DNA from: Ceratotherium simum simum
Lineage: Eukaryota > Chordata > Mammalia > Perissodactyla > Rhinocerotidae
NCBI RefSeq assembly: GCF_000283155.1
Contig: NW_004454262.1
Span: 3,156,785 to 3,220,784 of the forward strand
Length of the DNA: 64,000 nucleotides
Direction: 5' to 3'
The position numbers were made by a program, and so were the translations under genes. This document shows, piece by piece, positions 46,501 to 55,944 of this stretch (positions within the stretch are counted from its first letter, which is position 1; each line of letters begins with the position of its first letter). The notes beneath the pieces are model-generated. The model did not search any database. It was not told where the DNA came from and worked only from the letters and a program-made list of their open reading frames with translations.

Positions 46501-46529
46501 TTTCTGTAACATGTAGCTGAAGGCATCCA

Positions 46530-46870
46530 TTTAGGATTTCTAAAGAGATGGTCTCAGACTTTGAGAACAAGCAGATGTTTTTATTAAATGACAGAATCAT
46601 TACGAGAAACAACTTGGCGGGCTGGGAGGTGGGCCCAAACCAACAAAATGAAACTAAGGAGGAATACATGCAAAATTCTGCATTTGGATTAATAAGGCAG
46701 AAATTTGACTGAGTGGCAGTTCACATAACAGTGTTCTGTGGTTTCATCTCGACCTAAAGCTCAATGTGGGAGTCCCTTGAGGTGTCCTGACCACCATCCT
46801 CAGGGAACAGAAGGTGGCCTTAGGAGCCTTGTATTTGGTTCTGTGTATTTTGTCTTGTGAACCAAATTAA
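46530..46870 (+). mobile_element. Ancient CR1/L3-like LINE fragment
   Basis: In the plus frame the words TGCAAAATTCTGCATTTGG (CKILHL) and CTAAAGCTCAATGTG (LKLNV) fall in the order seen at the end of the reverse transcriptase region of CR1/L3-type LINEs. Such elements are among the oldest in mammals and this copy is heavily decayed with no open frame. Family assignment is tentative. Confidence 0.4.
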
Positions 46871-47003
46871 TTTTTAGGAAGTTCAATCAAATATCTCCCC
46901 TTCTATTATGACTTTTCTAGTTCTATAATCTATGCAAAATTAAAAAATTTTTTGAACGAAGAACTGTTTAAATCTCTTAAGATTATTTAATACTGTTGTG
47001 TAC

Positions 47004-48595
47004 ACCTTCCTTCATGAAATTAAAGAGATATTACAGTACAAAGCCAGACACATAGATCAATGGAACAGAGTAGAGAGCCCAGAAATAAACCCACGCATAT
47101 ATGGTCAATTAATTTATGACAAAGGAGCCAAGAATATACAATGGGAAAGGACAGTCTCTTCAATAAATGGTGTTGAGAAAACTGGACAGCCACATGCAAA
47201 AGAATGACACTGGACCACTATGTTATACCATACACAAAAATTAACTCAAAATGGACTAAAGACTTGAACATAAGACCTGAAACCATAAAACTCCTAGAAG
47301 AAAACATAGGCAGTAAGCTCCTTGACACTGGTCTTGACAATGATTTTTTGGATTTGACACCAAAGCAAAGGCAACAAAAGCAAAAATAAGCAAGTGGGAC
47401 TACGTCAACTAAAAAGCTTTTGCACAGCAAAGGAAACCATAAACAAAATGAAAAGGCAACCTATAGGATGGGAGAAAATATTTGCAAATCATATATATCT
47501 GATAAGGGGTTAATATCCAAAATATATAAAGAACTCATACAACTCAATAGCAAAAAACCCAAACAATCCTGTGAAAAAATGGGCAGAGGATCTGAATAGA
47601 CATTTTTCCAAGGAAGATATATAGATGGCCAACAGGTACATGAAAAGATACTCAACATCACTAATCATCAGGGAAATGCAAATCAAAACCACAGTGAGAT
47701 ATTATCTCACATCTGTCAGAATGGCTATTACCAAAAAGACAAGAAACAACAAGTGTTGGTAAGGCTGTGGAGAGAAGGGAATCCTTGTGCACCTTTGGTG
47801 GGAATGTAAATTGGTGCACCCACTGTGGAAAACAGTATGGAGTTTCCTCAAAAAATTAAAAGTAGAACTACCATATGACCCAGCAATTCTACTTCTGGGT
47901 ATTTAGCCAAAGGAAATGACAACACTAACTTGAAAAGATATATGCACCCCCGGGGTTCATTGTGGCATTATTACAATAGCCAAGATATGGAAACAACCGA
48001 AGTATCCATCAATGGATGAATGGATAAAGCAAATGTGGTGTATATGTATACACAATGGAATATTATTCAGCCATAAAAAGAAGGAAATCCTGCCATTTGC
48101 AACAACACAGGTGGAGCTTGAGGGCATTATGCTAAGTGAAATAAATCAGACAGAGAAAGACAAATACAATATAATTTCACTTATATGTGGAACCTAAAAA
48201 AAAAAACAAAACCAAACTCATAGATACAGAGAATATGTTGGTAGTTGCTCAAGGTGGGGGGGTGGGGTGGAGGGTTGGGGGAGAGTGAAATGGGTGAAGG
48301 GGGTCAAAATGTACAAAATTCCAGTTATAAAATAAATAAGTTCTGGGGATGTAAAGTACAGCATGGTGACTATAGTTAATAATACTGTACTGTATATTTG
48401 AAAATTGCTAAGATAAGTAGATCTTTAAAGTTCTACTCACAAGAAAAAAAATTTGTAACTACGTGTGGTGATGTTAACTAGACTTATTGTGGTGATCATT
48501 TTTTAATATATACATAAATAGAATCGTTATGTTGTACACCTGAAGTTAATAAATTAATATAATGTTATATATCAATTATATCTCAATAAAAAAAG
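47004..48595 (+). mobile_element. L1 LINE, carboxyl end of ORF2 plus 3' UTR and tail
   Basis: About 1.6 kb of a 5'-truncated L1. ORF2-derived phrases run in order: ACATAGATCAATGGAACAGA, TCAATTAATTTATGACAAAG, TGGACTAAAGACTTGAACAT, CCATATGACCCAGCAATTCT. The 3' UTR follows, ending TATATCAATTATATCTCAAT with an A-rich tail. The residual frames at 46,998-47,207 and 47,204-47,389 are pieces of ORF2 separated by a stop or frameshift. A G-rich stretch (GGTGGGGGGGTGGGGTGG) lies at about 48,253 in the 3' UTR. The copy is inactive. Confidence 0.95.
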
Positions 48596-48859
48596 ATAAG
48601 AGACAGATATGATGGGCAATGAAACACTGAAGCATGAGGCCGTAAAATGTAATCCCCAAGTAACTAAATACATATATTTGTTCCCTCTTCCCATTCTTCT
48701 ACTATCCTTCCTCTTTTATTATATATATACAAATAAGGAAGAAAATTCCTTGTTTTTATTATTAAATGTCCATAGAATTGTACTTCATCATTTGCAAATC
48801 AATTTTGTATGAATTTAATTATTTTACCCTCCAAATATATATACACACAAACACACTGT

Positions 48860-49005
48860 TATTTATCCTAGCTATTTATTAGCTCTACTTCACAGATGGA
48901 GAAACAAACTCGGAGAAGTAGGTTACTTGCTCAAGGTAACACAGTTAGCATATGACAGAGCTAGGATTTGAACTCTAATGTCACTTCATACTGTCCCACA
49001 ACGTC
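48860..49005 (-). repeat. MIR SINE, minus strand
   Basis: CTTCACAGATGGAGAAACAA, CTTGCTCAAGGTAACACAGT and AGAGCTAGGATTTGAACTCT are MIR in reverse order. Confidence 0.8.
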
Positions 49006-50072
49006 ATCCCTTGATTGAAATTAAGGTATATGTATCAACTGTATGGCATTTATTGAACTTGAGATTTTGATGTTTGAATGCTGAATGTTGTCAAGGAAAT
49101 GCATATATTTGAAATGGTATAAGTTGATGTTAAAATAGAGTCCGGGATTTATCTGAAACTTCTACCAACTGTTAATAATAAATGCACTGACTTCTGGTTT
49201 CCGGTTCAATGTGTAAAGAGCTTAAAAGTCATCACTCTCATCTTCACAACAACAACAAAAAGCAGAACAAACTGAAAATCCACAACTGTTCTTTGATTCA
49301 TTGGAGAATTGAGCAAACTGTTGCCTCAAAACTGGACAGACAGGTAACTGGTTACAGAGAATCACAACTTACCAGAGCAGAAGCCTGCAGCTGGAACCAG
49401 TATCAGCAGGAACACTTTAAACTGTAATTGATGAATTGCTAGAGGCTCAGTGTGTACAAGCTTGTGAGTCAAAAACTCTGGGTTGCCCAACTTAGGGGGT
49501 CCCTATACTTTCTTGTGTTTTACCTCCAGGAGACCCATCAGGATCTTTCTGTGAAGATAAGAGAAAAACTCTCTCATGCTTCTTGCAGGGTGTGTGTGTG
49601 GGGGAAGTAACTATTTTGAAATAGCCCAGAGCTTTCTATTCTCCTTAGCAATGCCTATCCTCAAGGGGACTGTTTTACCAGAGTCTAACCAACCTGGGGG
49701 AGGAGAAATACCCAACTCCAGCTCGCTCTAGCCTGTGATGTAGGAGAAGGGAAATACTCAGCTCAGGCTCACTAAAAGACCAAGGCCTAATCACAGGATT
49801 TATAGGATGCTTTCCCCACCCCTACACCATACCACTGCATCTGTAGGGCTCCTGTGTAATAAAAGGGGTTACAACAGAAAGAACTACACAGCTCAGACCT
49901 TATTTAAGGAGAAATCTCTAGGGAAACTCAAAGACAATAGGAGAGACAAAAACAAGGACACTAGAGGAAACTTGAACCTCTGACACCAAAACTACAGCCA
50001 ACAGTAAAAGCTGCCTAACTCCTAGCCAGAAAACCAAACCTCACACAAAAGGCCTATTTAGCTTAGTTCGTT

Positions 50073-50366
50073 TTGTCTCATACATCATGTCTGGCTTTCA
50101 ACAAAAGAATACAAGCCATGCTGAAAGGCAAAAACACACAGTCTGAAGCGACAAAGCAAGCATCAGAACCGGACTTAGATATGGCAGATATTTTGGAATT
50201 ACTGGACCTGGAATTTAAAATAACTATGAGTAATAAGCTAAAGGCGCTAGTGGAAAAAGTGGAAAACGTGAAAGAAGACAGGGATAACGTAATCAGAGAT
50301 AGAAACACTACGAAAGAATCAAAAGGAAATGATAGAAATAAAAAGTATTATAACAGAAGTGAATAA
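50073..50366 (+). pseudogene. Relic ORF1-like frame of HAL1
   Basis: A 97-residue open stretch in the HAL1 element, acidic and helical, with MADILELLDLEFKI followed by heptad-like charged repeats (KALVEKVENVKED). L1 ORF1 proteins are RNA-binding, coiled-coil trimers, which is family knowledge. This relic stops early, and similar wording continues out of frame after about 50,340 (TTTGATGGGCTCATCAGTAG). It is then cut by the ERE. Not expected to encode a functional protein. Confidence 0.6.
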
Positions 50367-50470
50367 TGCCTTTGATGGGCTCATCAGTAGAATGGACACG
50401 GCTAAGGAAGAATAAGTGAGTTTGAAGACATGTCAATAGAAACTTCTTAAGTTAAAAAGCAAAGAGAAAA

Positions 50471-50718
50471 GGGCCGGCCCAGTGGCGTGGCGGTTAAGTT
50501 CGCGTGTTCCACTTCAGCGGCCCAGGGTTCGAAGGTTAGGATCCTGGGCACAGACTGATGCACCGCTTGTCAAGCCATGCTGTGGCGGCGTCCCATATAA
50601 AGTAGAGGAAGATGGGCAGGGATGTTAGCCCAGAGCCAATCTTCCTCAGCAAAAAAAGGAGGATTGGTAACAATGTTAGCTCAGGGCTACTTTCCCTAAA
50701 AAAAAAAAAAAAAAAAAC
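50471..50718 (+). mobile_element. ERE SINE with doubled tail module, 12-bp TSD
   Basis: Plus-strand ERE: GGGCCGGCCCAGTGGCGTGG, GCGGTTAAGTTCGCGTGTTC, then body GCCATGCTGTGGCGGCGTCC. Two tail modules follow (GATGTTAGCCCAGAGCCAAT and AATGTTAGCTCAGGGCTACT) and a long A run. The TSD GCAAAGAGAAAA is exact at 50,459-50,470 and 50,719-50,730. It retains several CpGs, which suggests a fairly recent insertion, later than the HAL1 it interrupts. Confidence 0.95.
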
Positions 50719-52175
50719 GCAAAGAGAAAAAAGAACAAAAAAGATAGAACAGAAGACACAAGAACTGTGGGACAATCAAAAAAGATGTAGCATGTGTAAT
50801 GGAATATCAGAACGAAACAGAGAAAGGAACAGAAGAAATATTTGAAGCAATAATGGCTGAGATTTTCCTAAATTAATGATAGGAACAAAACCACAGATCC
50901 AGGAAGCTCAGAGAACAAGCAGGAAATATGCCAAAAAATCTACACCAGGGCATAACCAATCATCCCTGATATTGAGACCATAATCATATTCAAACTGCAG
51001 AAAATCAAAGAGAAAATCTTGAAAGAAGCCAGAAGAAAAAAACACCTCACCTATAGAGGAGCAAAGATCAGAATTATATCGGACTTCTCGTCAGAAATGA
51101 TGCACGCAAGAAGAGAGTGGAGTGAAATATTTAAAGTGTTGAAAGAATTTTACCAACTTAGAATTTTGTAACCAGGAAATTATCCTTCAAAAGTGAAGAA
51201 GAAATAAAGGCTTTCTCAGACAAACAAAAATTGATGGAATTTGTTGCCAGTAGACCTGTCTTGCAAGAAATGTTGAAATAATTCTTCAGAGAGAAGGAAT
51301 ATATCATAGGTCAGAAACTCAAATCTACATAAAGAAAGAGCATTAGAGAAGGAACAAATGATGGTAAAATAAAATATTTTATTTTTCTTATTCGTAATGA
51401 TCTAACAGATAATAGCTTGTTCAAAATAATATTAACAACAATGTATTCGATCATTACAGCTTATGTGTAAGTGAAACGAATGACAGCAATGTTACAAGGG
51501 AAGGATCGGGAATATTTTGTCTAGGGAACTTGGACTACCTGGGAAGAAGTACAGTGTGATTTGAAAATGGACTTGGATTAACTGTAAATGTATATTGCAA
51601 ATGCTAGGGCAACCACTAAAAAAGTTACACAAAGATATGCTAAGATAGGAGAGAAAATGAAATCATATAAAATGCTCAATTAAAACCAGAGAAGGCAGAA
51701 AAAGAGTGGAAGACAAGAAAAGAAACAGAGAACAAGGGCAATGAATAGAAGACAGCTACAAATATGGTAAATAGTAATCTAACTATGTCAATAATCACTT
51801 TAAGTGTGAATGGTCTAAATACACCAAAAAGTGTGTTAGTAAGTGTTTTTAATTCGTCAATAATAAAATGCCCAGATCCTCCCTTCTCCTTTTCTTGATA
51901 AAGGCTCTGATTATTATGCAGTGCTGATGGCACTGGTATTAGAAGTTGGGGGCAAGGGGACTGAATTAGAAGAGAATTAGAGAAGATATTGAGCTGGGCT
52001 TGAGACGCCACTTGAGTTACCCCTAAGGAGCTGGTGGGCATCATGAGATCAATAGATTTTCCCATATGTCTGGAGTCCAGGCTCATCTGTTTTTCCTGTG
52101 TTCCCTAGGGGTCCCCAAGGACCATAGCCACTAAAGGATCAACCTGGTGGTGGTATTGTATTTCAACTCAGTCAG

Positions 52176-52219
52176 TGTTTGATGATCACTTAGTATATGT
52201 TTGATGATCACTTAGTATA
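52176..52219. repeat. Perfect 22-bp tandem duplication
   Basis: TGTTTGATGATCACTTAGTATA occupies 52,176-52,197 and is repeated exactly at 52,198-52,219, with no spacer. The right copy runs into the L2 fragment. Confidence 0.95.
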
Positions 52220-52330
52220 TACCCAGTGTAGGTGCTGGACACTCAAAAATGAATGAGACACAGTCCCTGCAATCACAGTGCTGGGCAGATGGACACATAA
52301 ACAAATTAGTTAAAGGATGAGCAGCAAGTT
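52205..52330 (-). repeat. L2 LINE fragment, minus strand
   Basis: TACCCAGTGTAGGTGCTGGA, AAAAATGAATGAGACACAGT and CCCTGCAATCACAGTGCTGG correspond to the reversed L2 3' region. Confidence 0.55.
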
Positions 52331-53354
52331 GCTGGGCTTCATGATTTATGAATTGTCTAGTTTTTACACTCAGAGGTCCAAAACCAGTTTTTAGATAGAT
52401 TTTGTTTGGTCTGCATATATTTAAACTTAAAAGAATTGTTGCCAATATTTATAAATTAGGAGAATTCACATAAATATAAGGATTTTTAGCTCTTTGGGAA
52501 AAAAAAGAAAATCTGCCATCACTGGCCCTGCCTTCCCATGCAGTGACGATAAGACAGAGCTAAGGCAAGGTTATGTCCTTTGGATAAGTCGTGCATTCTC
52601 CAGCTTACCACACTCTCTACCACTCCCTATCGTCCCTGACATTGAAGCCAAGTGTTAGCTGCTTTTCATCCTTGTGCTTATACTATTCCCCTGGGTCCAT
52701 TTTACTCATATACATTATCTCCCAGCCCTGTAAGCATTTGAGTTTACGGCCTCTATTCCAACTTTAATTTTCATGAAAAACTATAAATAAGAGCCAAGTG
52801 AGTAATATTTTATATAATTACCAATATTTAAGGGAAGTTTCAGTTTATGCCTGTTGTCCTTAACAGCACTCCCTCCAAAGTGTCCTGATGCTGCATACCC
52901 AAAGTAGACATTTATTCTCGAACAGAGGGCCTCCAAATCTCAGACAAGGGATTAACCTTTCTGTCTCTCTACTCTGGTCTGGAGAGGAGGACAGGACCAC
53001 TTCGGTAGGATTTATCCTACCTATCTTAGTTTTGCTGCAAAGTTCAGCAGCCTTTGGATTCCAGACATTCATCATCTCTCAAGCTGGCCATGTTCCTCCT
53101 TTCTCTTAGGCGTCTGGGGTGGAGACTGGTGGTGACCGTCTGTAGCTGAAGGAGTGTCAGCTCCAGAGTTTCCACCTGCAATTTGGATGATCATGCTTTT
53201 TCTGTCAGGATCAGACCAGAAGAGTAAAAAGGCACAGTGGCAGGTGCAGGGAGGGACACAGTCATGTGCACCAGAAGGCTGCTCGTGCAATGCCGTGGCA
53301 TCTAGGTTAGGGGGAATCTGCATTTTGTTGGTGGCCATGGAGGGTAAGGCAGTG

Positions 53355-53610
53355 TGGCCTTGTGATTTGGTACGTAGGCCTTGAGTCCAGGCAGACCTGG
53401 TCTCTTACCTTATTATCCTACTGAGTAGCTGTGAGACTCTGGACTAGAGACTTAGCCTCTCTCTGCTTCAGTTTCCTCTTCTGCAAAAGGAAGAAACTAG
53501 ATAGTATCTTATAGGTTGTTGTAAAGATTAAATGTGAGTAAAACCCTGAACACAGTGCCTGGCACATTGCAATTGTTCAATCAACAAATGGCAATTTTAT
53601 TGTTGTCGCT
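53355..53610 (+). repeat. MIR SINE, nearly full length
   Basis: TTGAGTCCAGGCAGACCTGG (head), GAGTAGCTGTGAGACTCTGG (core), CTTCAGTTTCCTCTTCTGCA and CACAGTGCCTGGCACATTGC (tail) follow the MIR consensus along its full length. Confidence 0.88.
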
Positions 53611-53621
53611 GTAACTGGTAT

Positions 53622-53818
53622 AGAGTTGTTAGATAAAATACAGGATGCCCCATTAAATTTGAATTTCAGATAGATAATGAATATATATATATATTTAAGT
53701 ATAAGAATGTCCCATGCAATATTTGGGATAGACTTATATTAAAAAATTTTTGTTGTTTATCTGAAATTCAGATTTAACTGGGTGTCCTGTATTTTATTTG
53801 CTATATCTGGCAATCCTA
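53622..53818. mobile_element. Palindromic MITE-like DNA transposon (copy 2)
   Basis: The left arm GATAAAATACAGGATGCCCC...AAATTTGAATTTCAGATA is mirrored by TATCTGAAATTCAGATTTAA...TGTCCTGTATTTTATTTGCT. It has the same arms as the 43,025-43,240 copy, with an (AT)n run at about 53,682-53,694 in the centre. It is a non-autonomous element with no coding content. Confidence 0.85.
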
Positions 53819-53834
53819 AACCAGTACACTCCAA

Positions 53835-54180
53835 AATCTCATTCATTCATTCGTTCATTCAGGCAACACATATTTATTGAGTACCTACTGTATTCCAGGT
53901 ACTGTTCTCGGGGCTGACAGAAAGTAAACCAAACAAGGACTGCTGACCTTGAGGAGGTTACATTCTAGCGGGAAGGGGCAGATAACAAACAGCAGACATA
54001 GTAACTAATTAAACTATGCAGTATATGAGGTGATTACAAGTGCCTCGGAAAAAAGAGAAGGTAGAGTAGGTTAGAGGATGCTATAAGGAGGTGGTACAGG
54101 TAGCGATATTCATTAAGGTGGTCCCTGGAAGCCACTTAACAGATGAGACTGAACAAAGACTGGAAGAAGGTGAAGGAGCA
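53835..54180 (-). repeat. L2 LINE, minus strand
   Basis: TTCATTCATTCGTTCATTCA, TATTTATTGAGTACCTACTG, GTATTCCAGGTACTGTTCTC and GACCTTGAGGAGGTTACATT are the reversed L2 3' end, extending into the body with GGTCCCTGGAAGCCACTTA. Confidence 0.88.
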
Positions 54181-54184
54181 GGAG

Positions 54185-54950
54185 CTTATATAGTGTGTAC
54201 ACTTTAAGTAAAGCTGCTGAGCCAGGGAGAGTGCCTGGCACATTCCAGAGACAGCTAGGAGTCTGAGTCCACTTGCATCCCATGTAGAGCATGACCTCAA
54301 AGCTTGAGCAGCTGCCCCGGCCATTACTTTAAAGCTGCCAATTTCCACCAGGCAGCTGACCTCCAAAGCTCCTCTTTGGCCAACAGGAAGTCACCTTCTG
54401 CTTCTTGAGACCAGCACCTCCAGAAGAGCCATGACAAGAGTGAGGCCAGTGAGGCACCAGGATATAAAATTTCAGGAGGTGCTTAATCTCAGGGGCATGA
54501 CCTGACTGCCTCCTTGAATTTTGTGTCCTAGGGACCCCACTTCGTCACCTTAGTCCTGGCCCTGCTTCTACAGGTGAGGAGCTATTTAACTCCAAAGTCT
54601 CTTCCCTTCCAGCGGCGCACACAGCATCTCCACCTCGCCCCTTACGGGAACTGCTGCTCTGGGCTGTGCTGAACTCAGGCTGGTCCTCTCTGCTGGGCCC
54701 TCCCACATTCACAGCCATCTCCTCTCCAGGGCCCACTCTCTCTCCCTCTGATCTGGGTCCCTGCGGGAAGCCTAGTCTCTCAGGTGTTCTGCATATGTTT
54801 GAACCTCAACTGTGGGCTGGGTTTAAGGTCTTGCTGACAAGGCTTCTGGGCCCCATGCAAATTTAGGGATGTGTCTGAGCATCCATTCCAGGGTTAGCAA
54901 ACATTTCATGGAGACAAAAAGTTTCTGGAACATTCTGAAAGGGTGCCTGA
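54185..54950. other. Unique, non-genic stretch
   Basis: No repeat or exon recognised. Frames at 54,545-54,736 (minus) and 54,666-54,866 (plus) overlap each other and lack protein-like features. Confidence 0.4.
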
Positions 54951-54952
54951 GG

Positions 54953-55620
54953 TCAAGTTCCCCAGAGATGAGGATTTGGGTATAGGTGATTTATCAAAGA
55001 AGGGCTTCTAGGAAAAACTGGTAAAGGAGGGAAGAAGCAGGTCAGGCAGGGGAGAAATTTCAGGCAGATCCCTGGGGAGGGCAGCACAGCCGGATCCCTC
55101 AATCTGAATGAATCTGGAATGTGCAGGAGCATCAGAGGTGTCCAGACCAGAGGCAGAGGGTTGGTAGTCATCCTCTTGCACCTATCAGTCATAGGTTAAG
55201 GGCTGCCCCAGGGTGGGGGTTTGGGGGCATACACTTCCAGGCACTTGGGGCTTTGTGTTCCTGCAGACAGAAGTGACTCCAGGTAGGCCCCGTGGTGTAG
55301 TGGTTAAGTTCAGTGCACTCTGCTTCGGTGGCCTGGTTCACAGGTCCGGATCCCAGGCGCACACCTACACCACTTGTCAGCCACGCTGTGGCGGCAACCC
55401 ACATACAAAATAGAGGAGGATTGGCACAGATATTAGCTCAGGGTTAATCTTCCTCAAGCAAAAAGGAAGACTGGCAACGGATGTTAGCTCAGGGCCAATC
55501 GTTCTCGACAACAACAGCAAAAAGTGACTCCAGTAGCCTGAGGAAGTCCTCCAGAAGAAGAGTTACAGGTGCACAATTTTGAAGGCTAAGGTTTTTGAAG
55601 CACATGGAGGGGTGCATACA
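54953..55620 (+). repeat. Old dispersed repeat, possibly the same family as at 21.1 and 23.1 kb, split by an ERE
   Basis: GGTATAGGTGATTTATCAAA, CTAGGAAAAACTGGTAAAGG and AGGAAGAAGC-type wording recall the left half of that family. Similarity to the 21,125 and 23,065 copies is weak by eye. An ERE (55,283-55,521) interrupts it. Confidence 0.35.
55283..55521 (+). mobile_element. ERE SINE with doubled tail module, 12-bp TSD
   Basis: Plus-strand ERE: GGCCCCGTGGTGTAGTGGTT head, GGTCCGGATCC B-box, GCCACGCTGTGGCGGCAACC body. Two tail modules follow (CAGATATTAGCTCAGGGTTA, CGGATGTTAGCTCAGGGCCA) and an ACAACAACAGC tail. The exact TSD AAGTGACTCCAG lies at 55,271-55,282 and 55,522-55,533. Confidence 0.95.
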
Positions 55621-55737
55621 AAACAGATGAAAGAATCCTAGGGCATCTGGGTGGAACAGAAGGTGGGTACATGCCCAGAATCCATGGAAGACTTACAAGG
55701 ACTGTGTGGCCCCCAAACCAACTTAACCTAACAGATC

Positions 55738-55940
55738 TGGGTGGGCAAACCTCAGTCCACTGGCCAAACCCAGCTGCTGCCTATTTTTGTTAACAGAGTT
55801 TTATTTAAATGCGCCCATTCCCATTTGTTTACATCCCATTTGTTTTTGTGCCACAAAAGCAGAGTATGGCCCACAAAGATAAAATATTTTATGTCTTTGA
55901 CCCTTTACAGGAAATGCTTGCCCACCCCTGTGATAAATCC
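55738..55940 (-). mobile_element. hAT-type DNA transposon, both ends present
   Basis: GGGTGGGCAAACCTCAGTCC at the left and GAAATGCTTGCCCACCCCTG at the right give degenerate terminal inverted repeats. The interior has TTAACAGAGTTTTATTTAAA and ATGGCCCACAAAGATAAAAT. This is the same family as the partial copy at 40,485. About 200 bp, non-coding. Confidence 0.75.
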
Positions 55941-55944
55941 TGAT

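Larger units (their letters stand above)
49185..51840 (+). mobile_element. HAL1 (half-L1) retroelement, long copy split by an ERE
   Basis: HAL1 elements carry only the L1 ORF1-like gene and lack ORF2. Here the 5' region begins near TTCTGGTTTCCGGTTCAATG. An ORF1-like frame starts at about 50,073, with a coiled-coil-like stretch containing NKLKALVEKVENVKED. Downstream phrases such as AATCAAAGAGAAAATCTTGA and CATCAGAAATGATGCACGC-like wording continue ORF1-like sequence, followed by the HAL1 3' part (CTTACGTGTAAGTG-like and CTAAATACACC). The frame is broken by stops and by the ERE at 50,471-50,718, so no protein is made. About 2.4 kb excluding the SINE; both outer ends are approximate. Confidence 0.7.
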
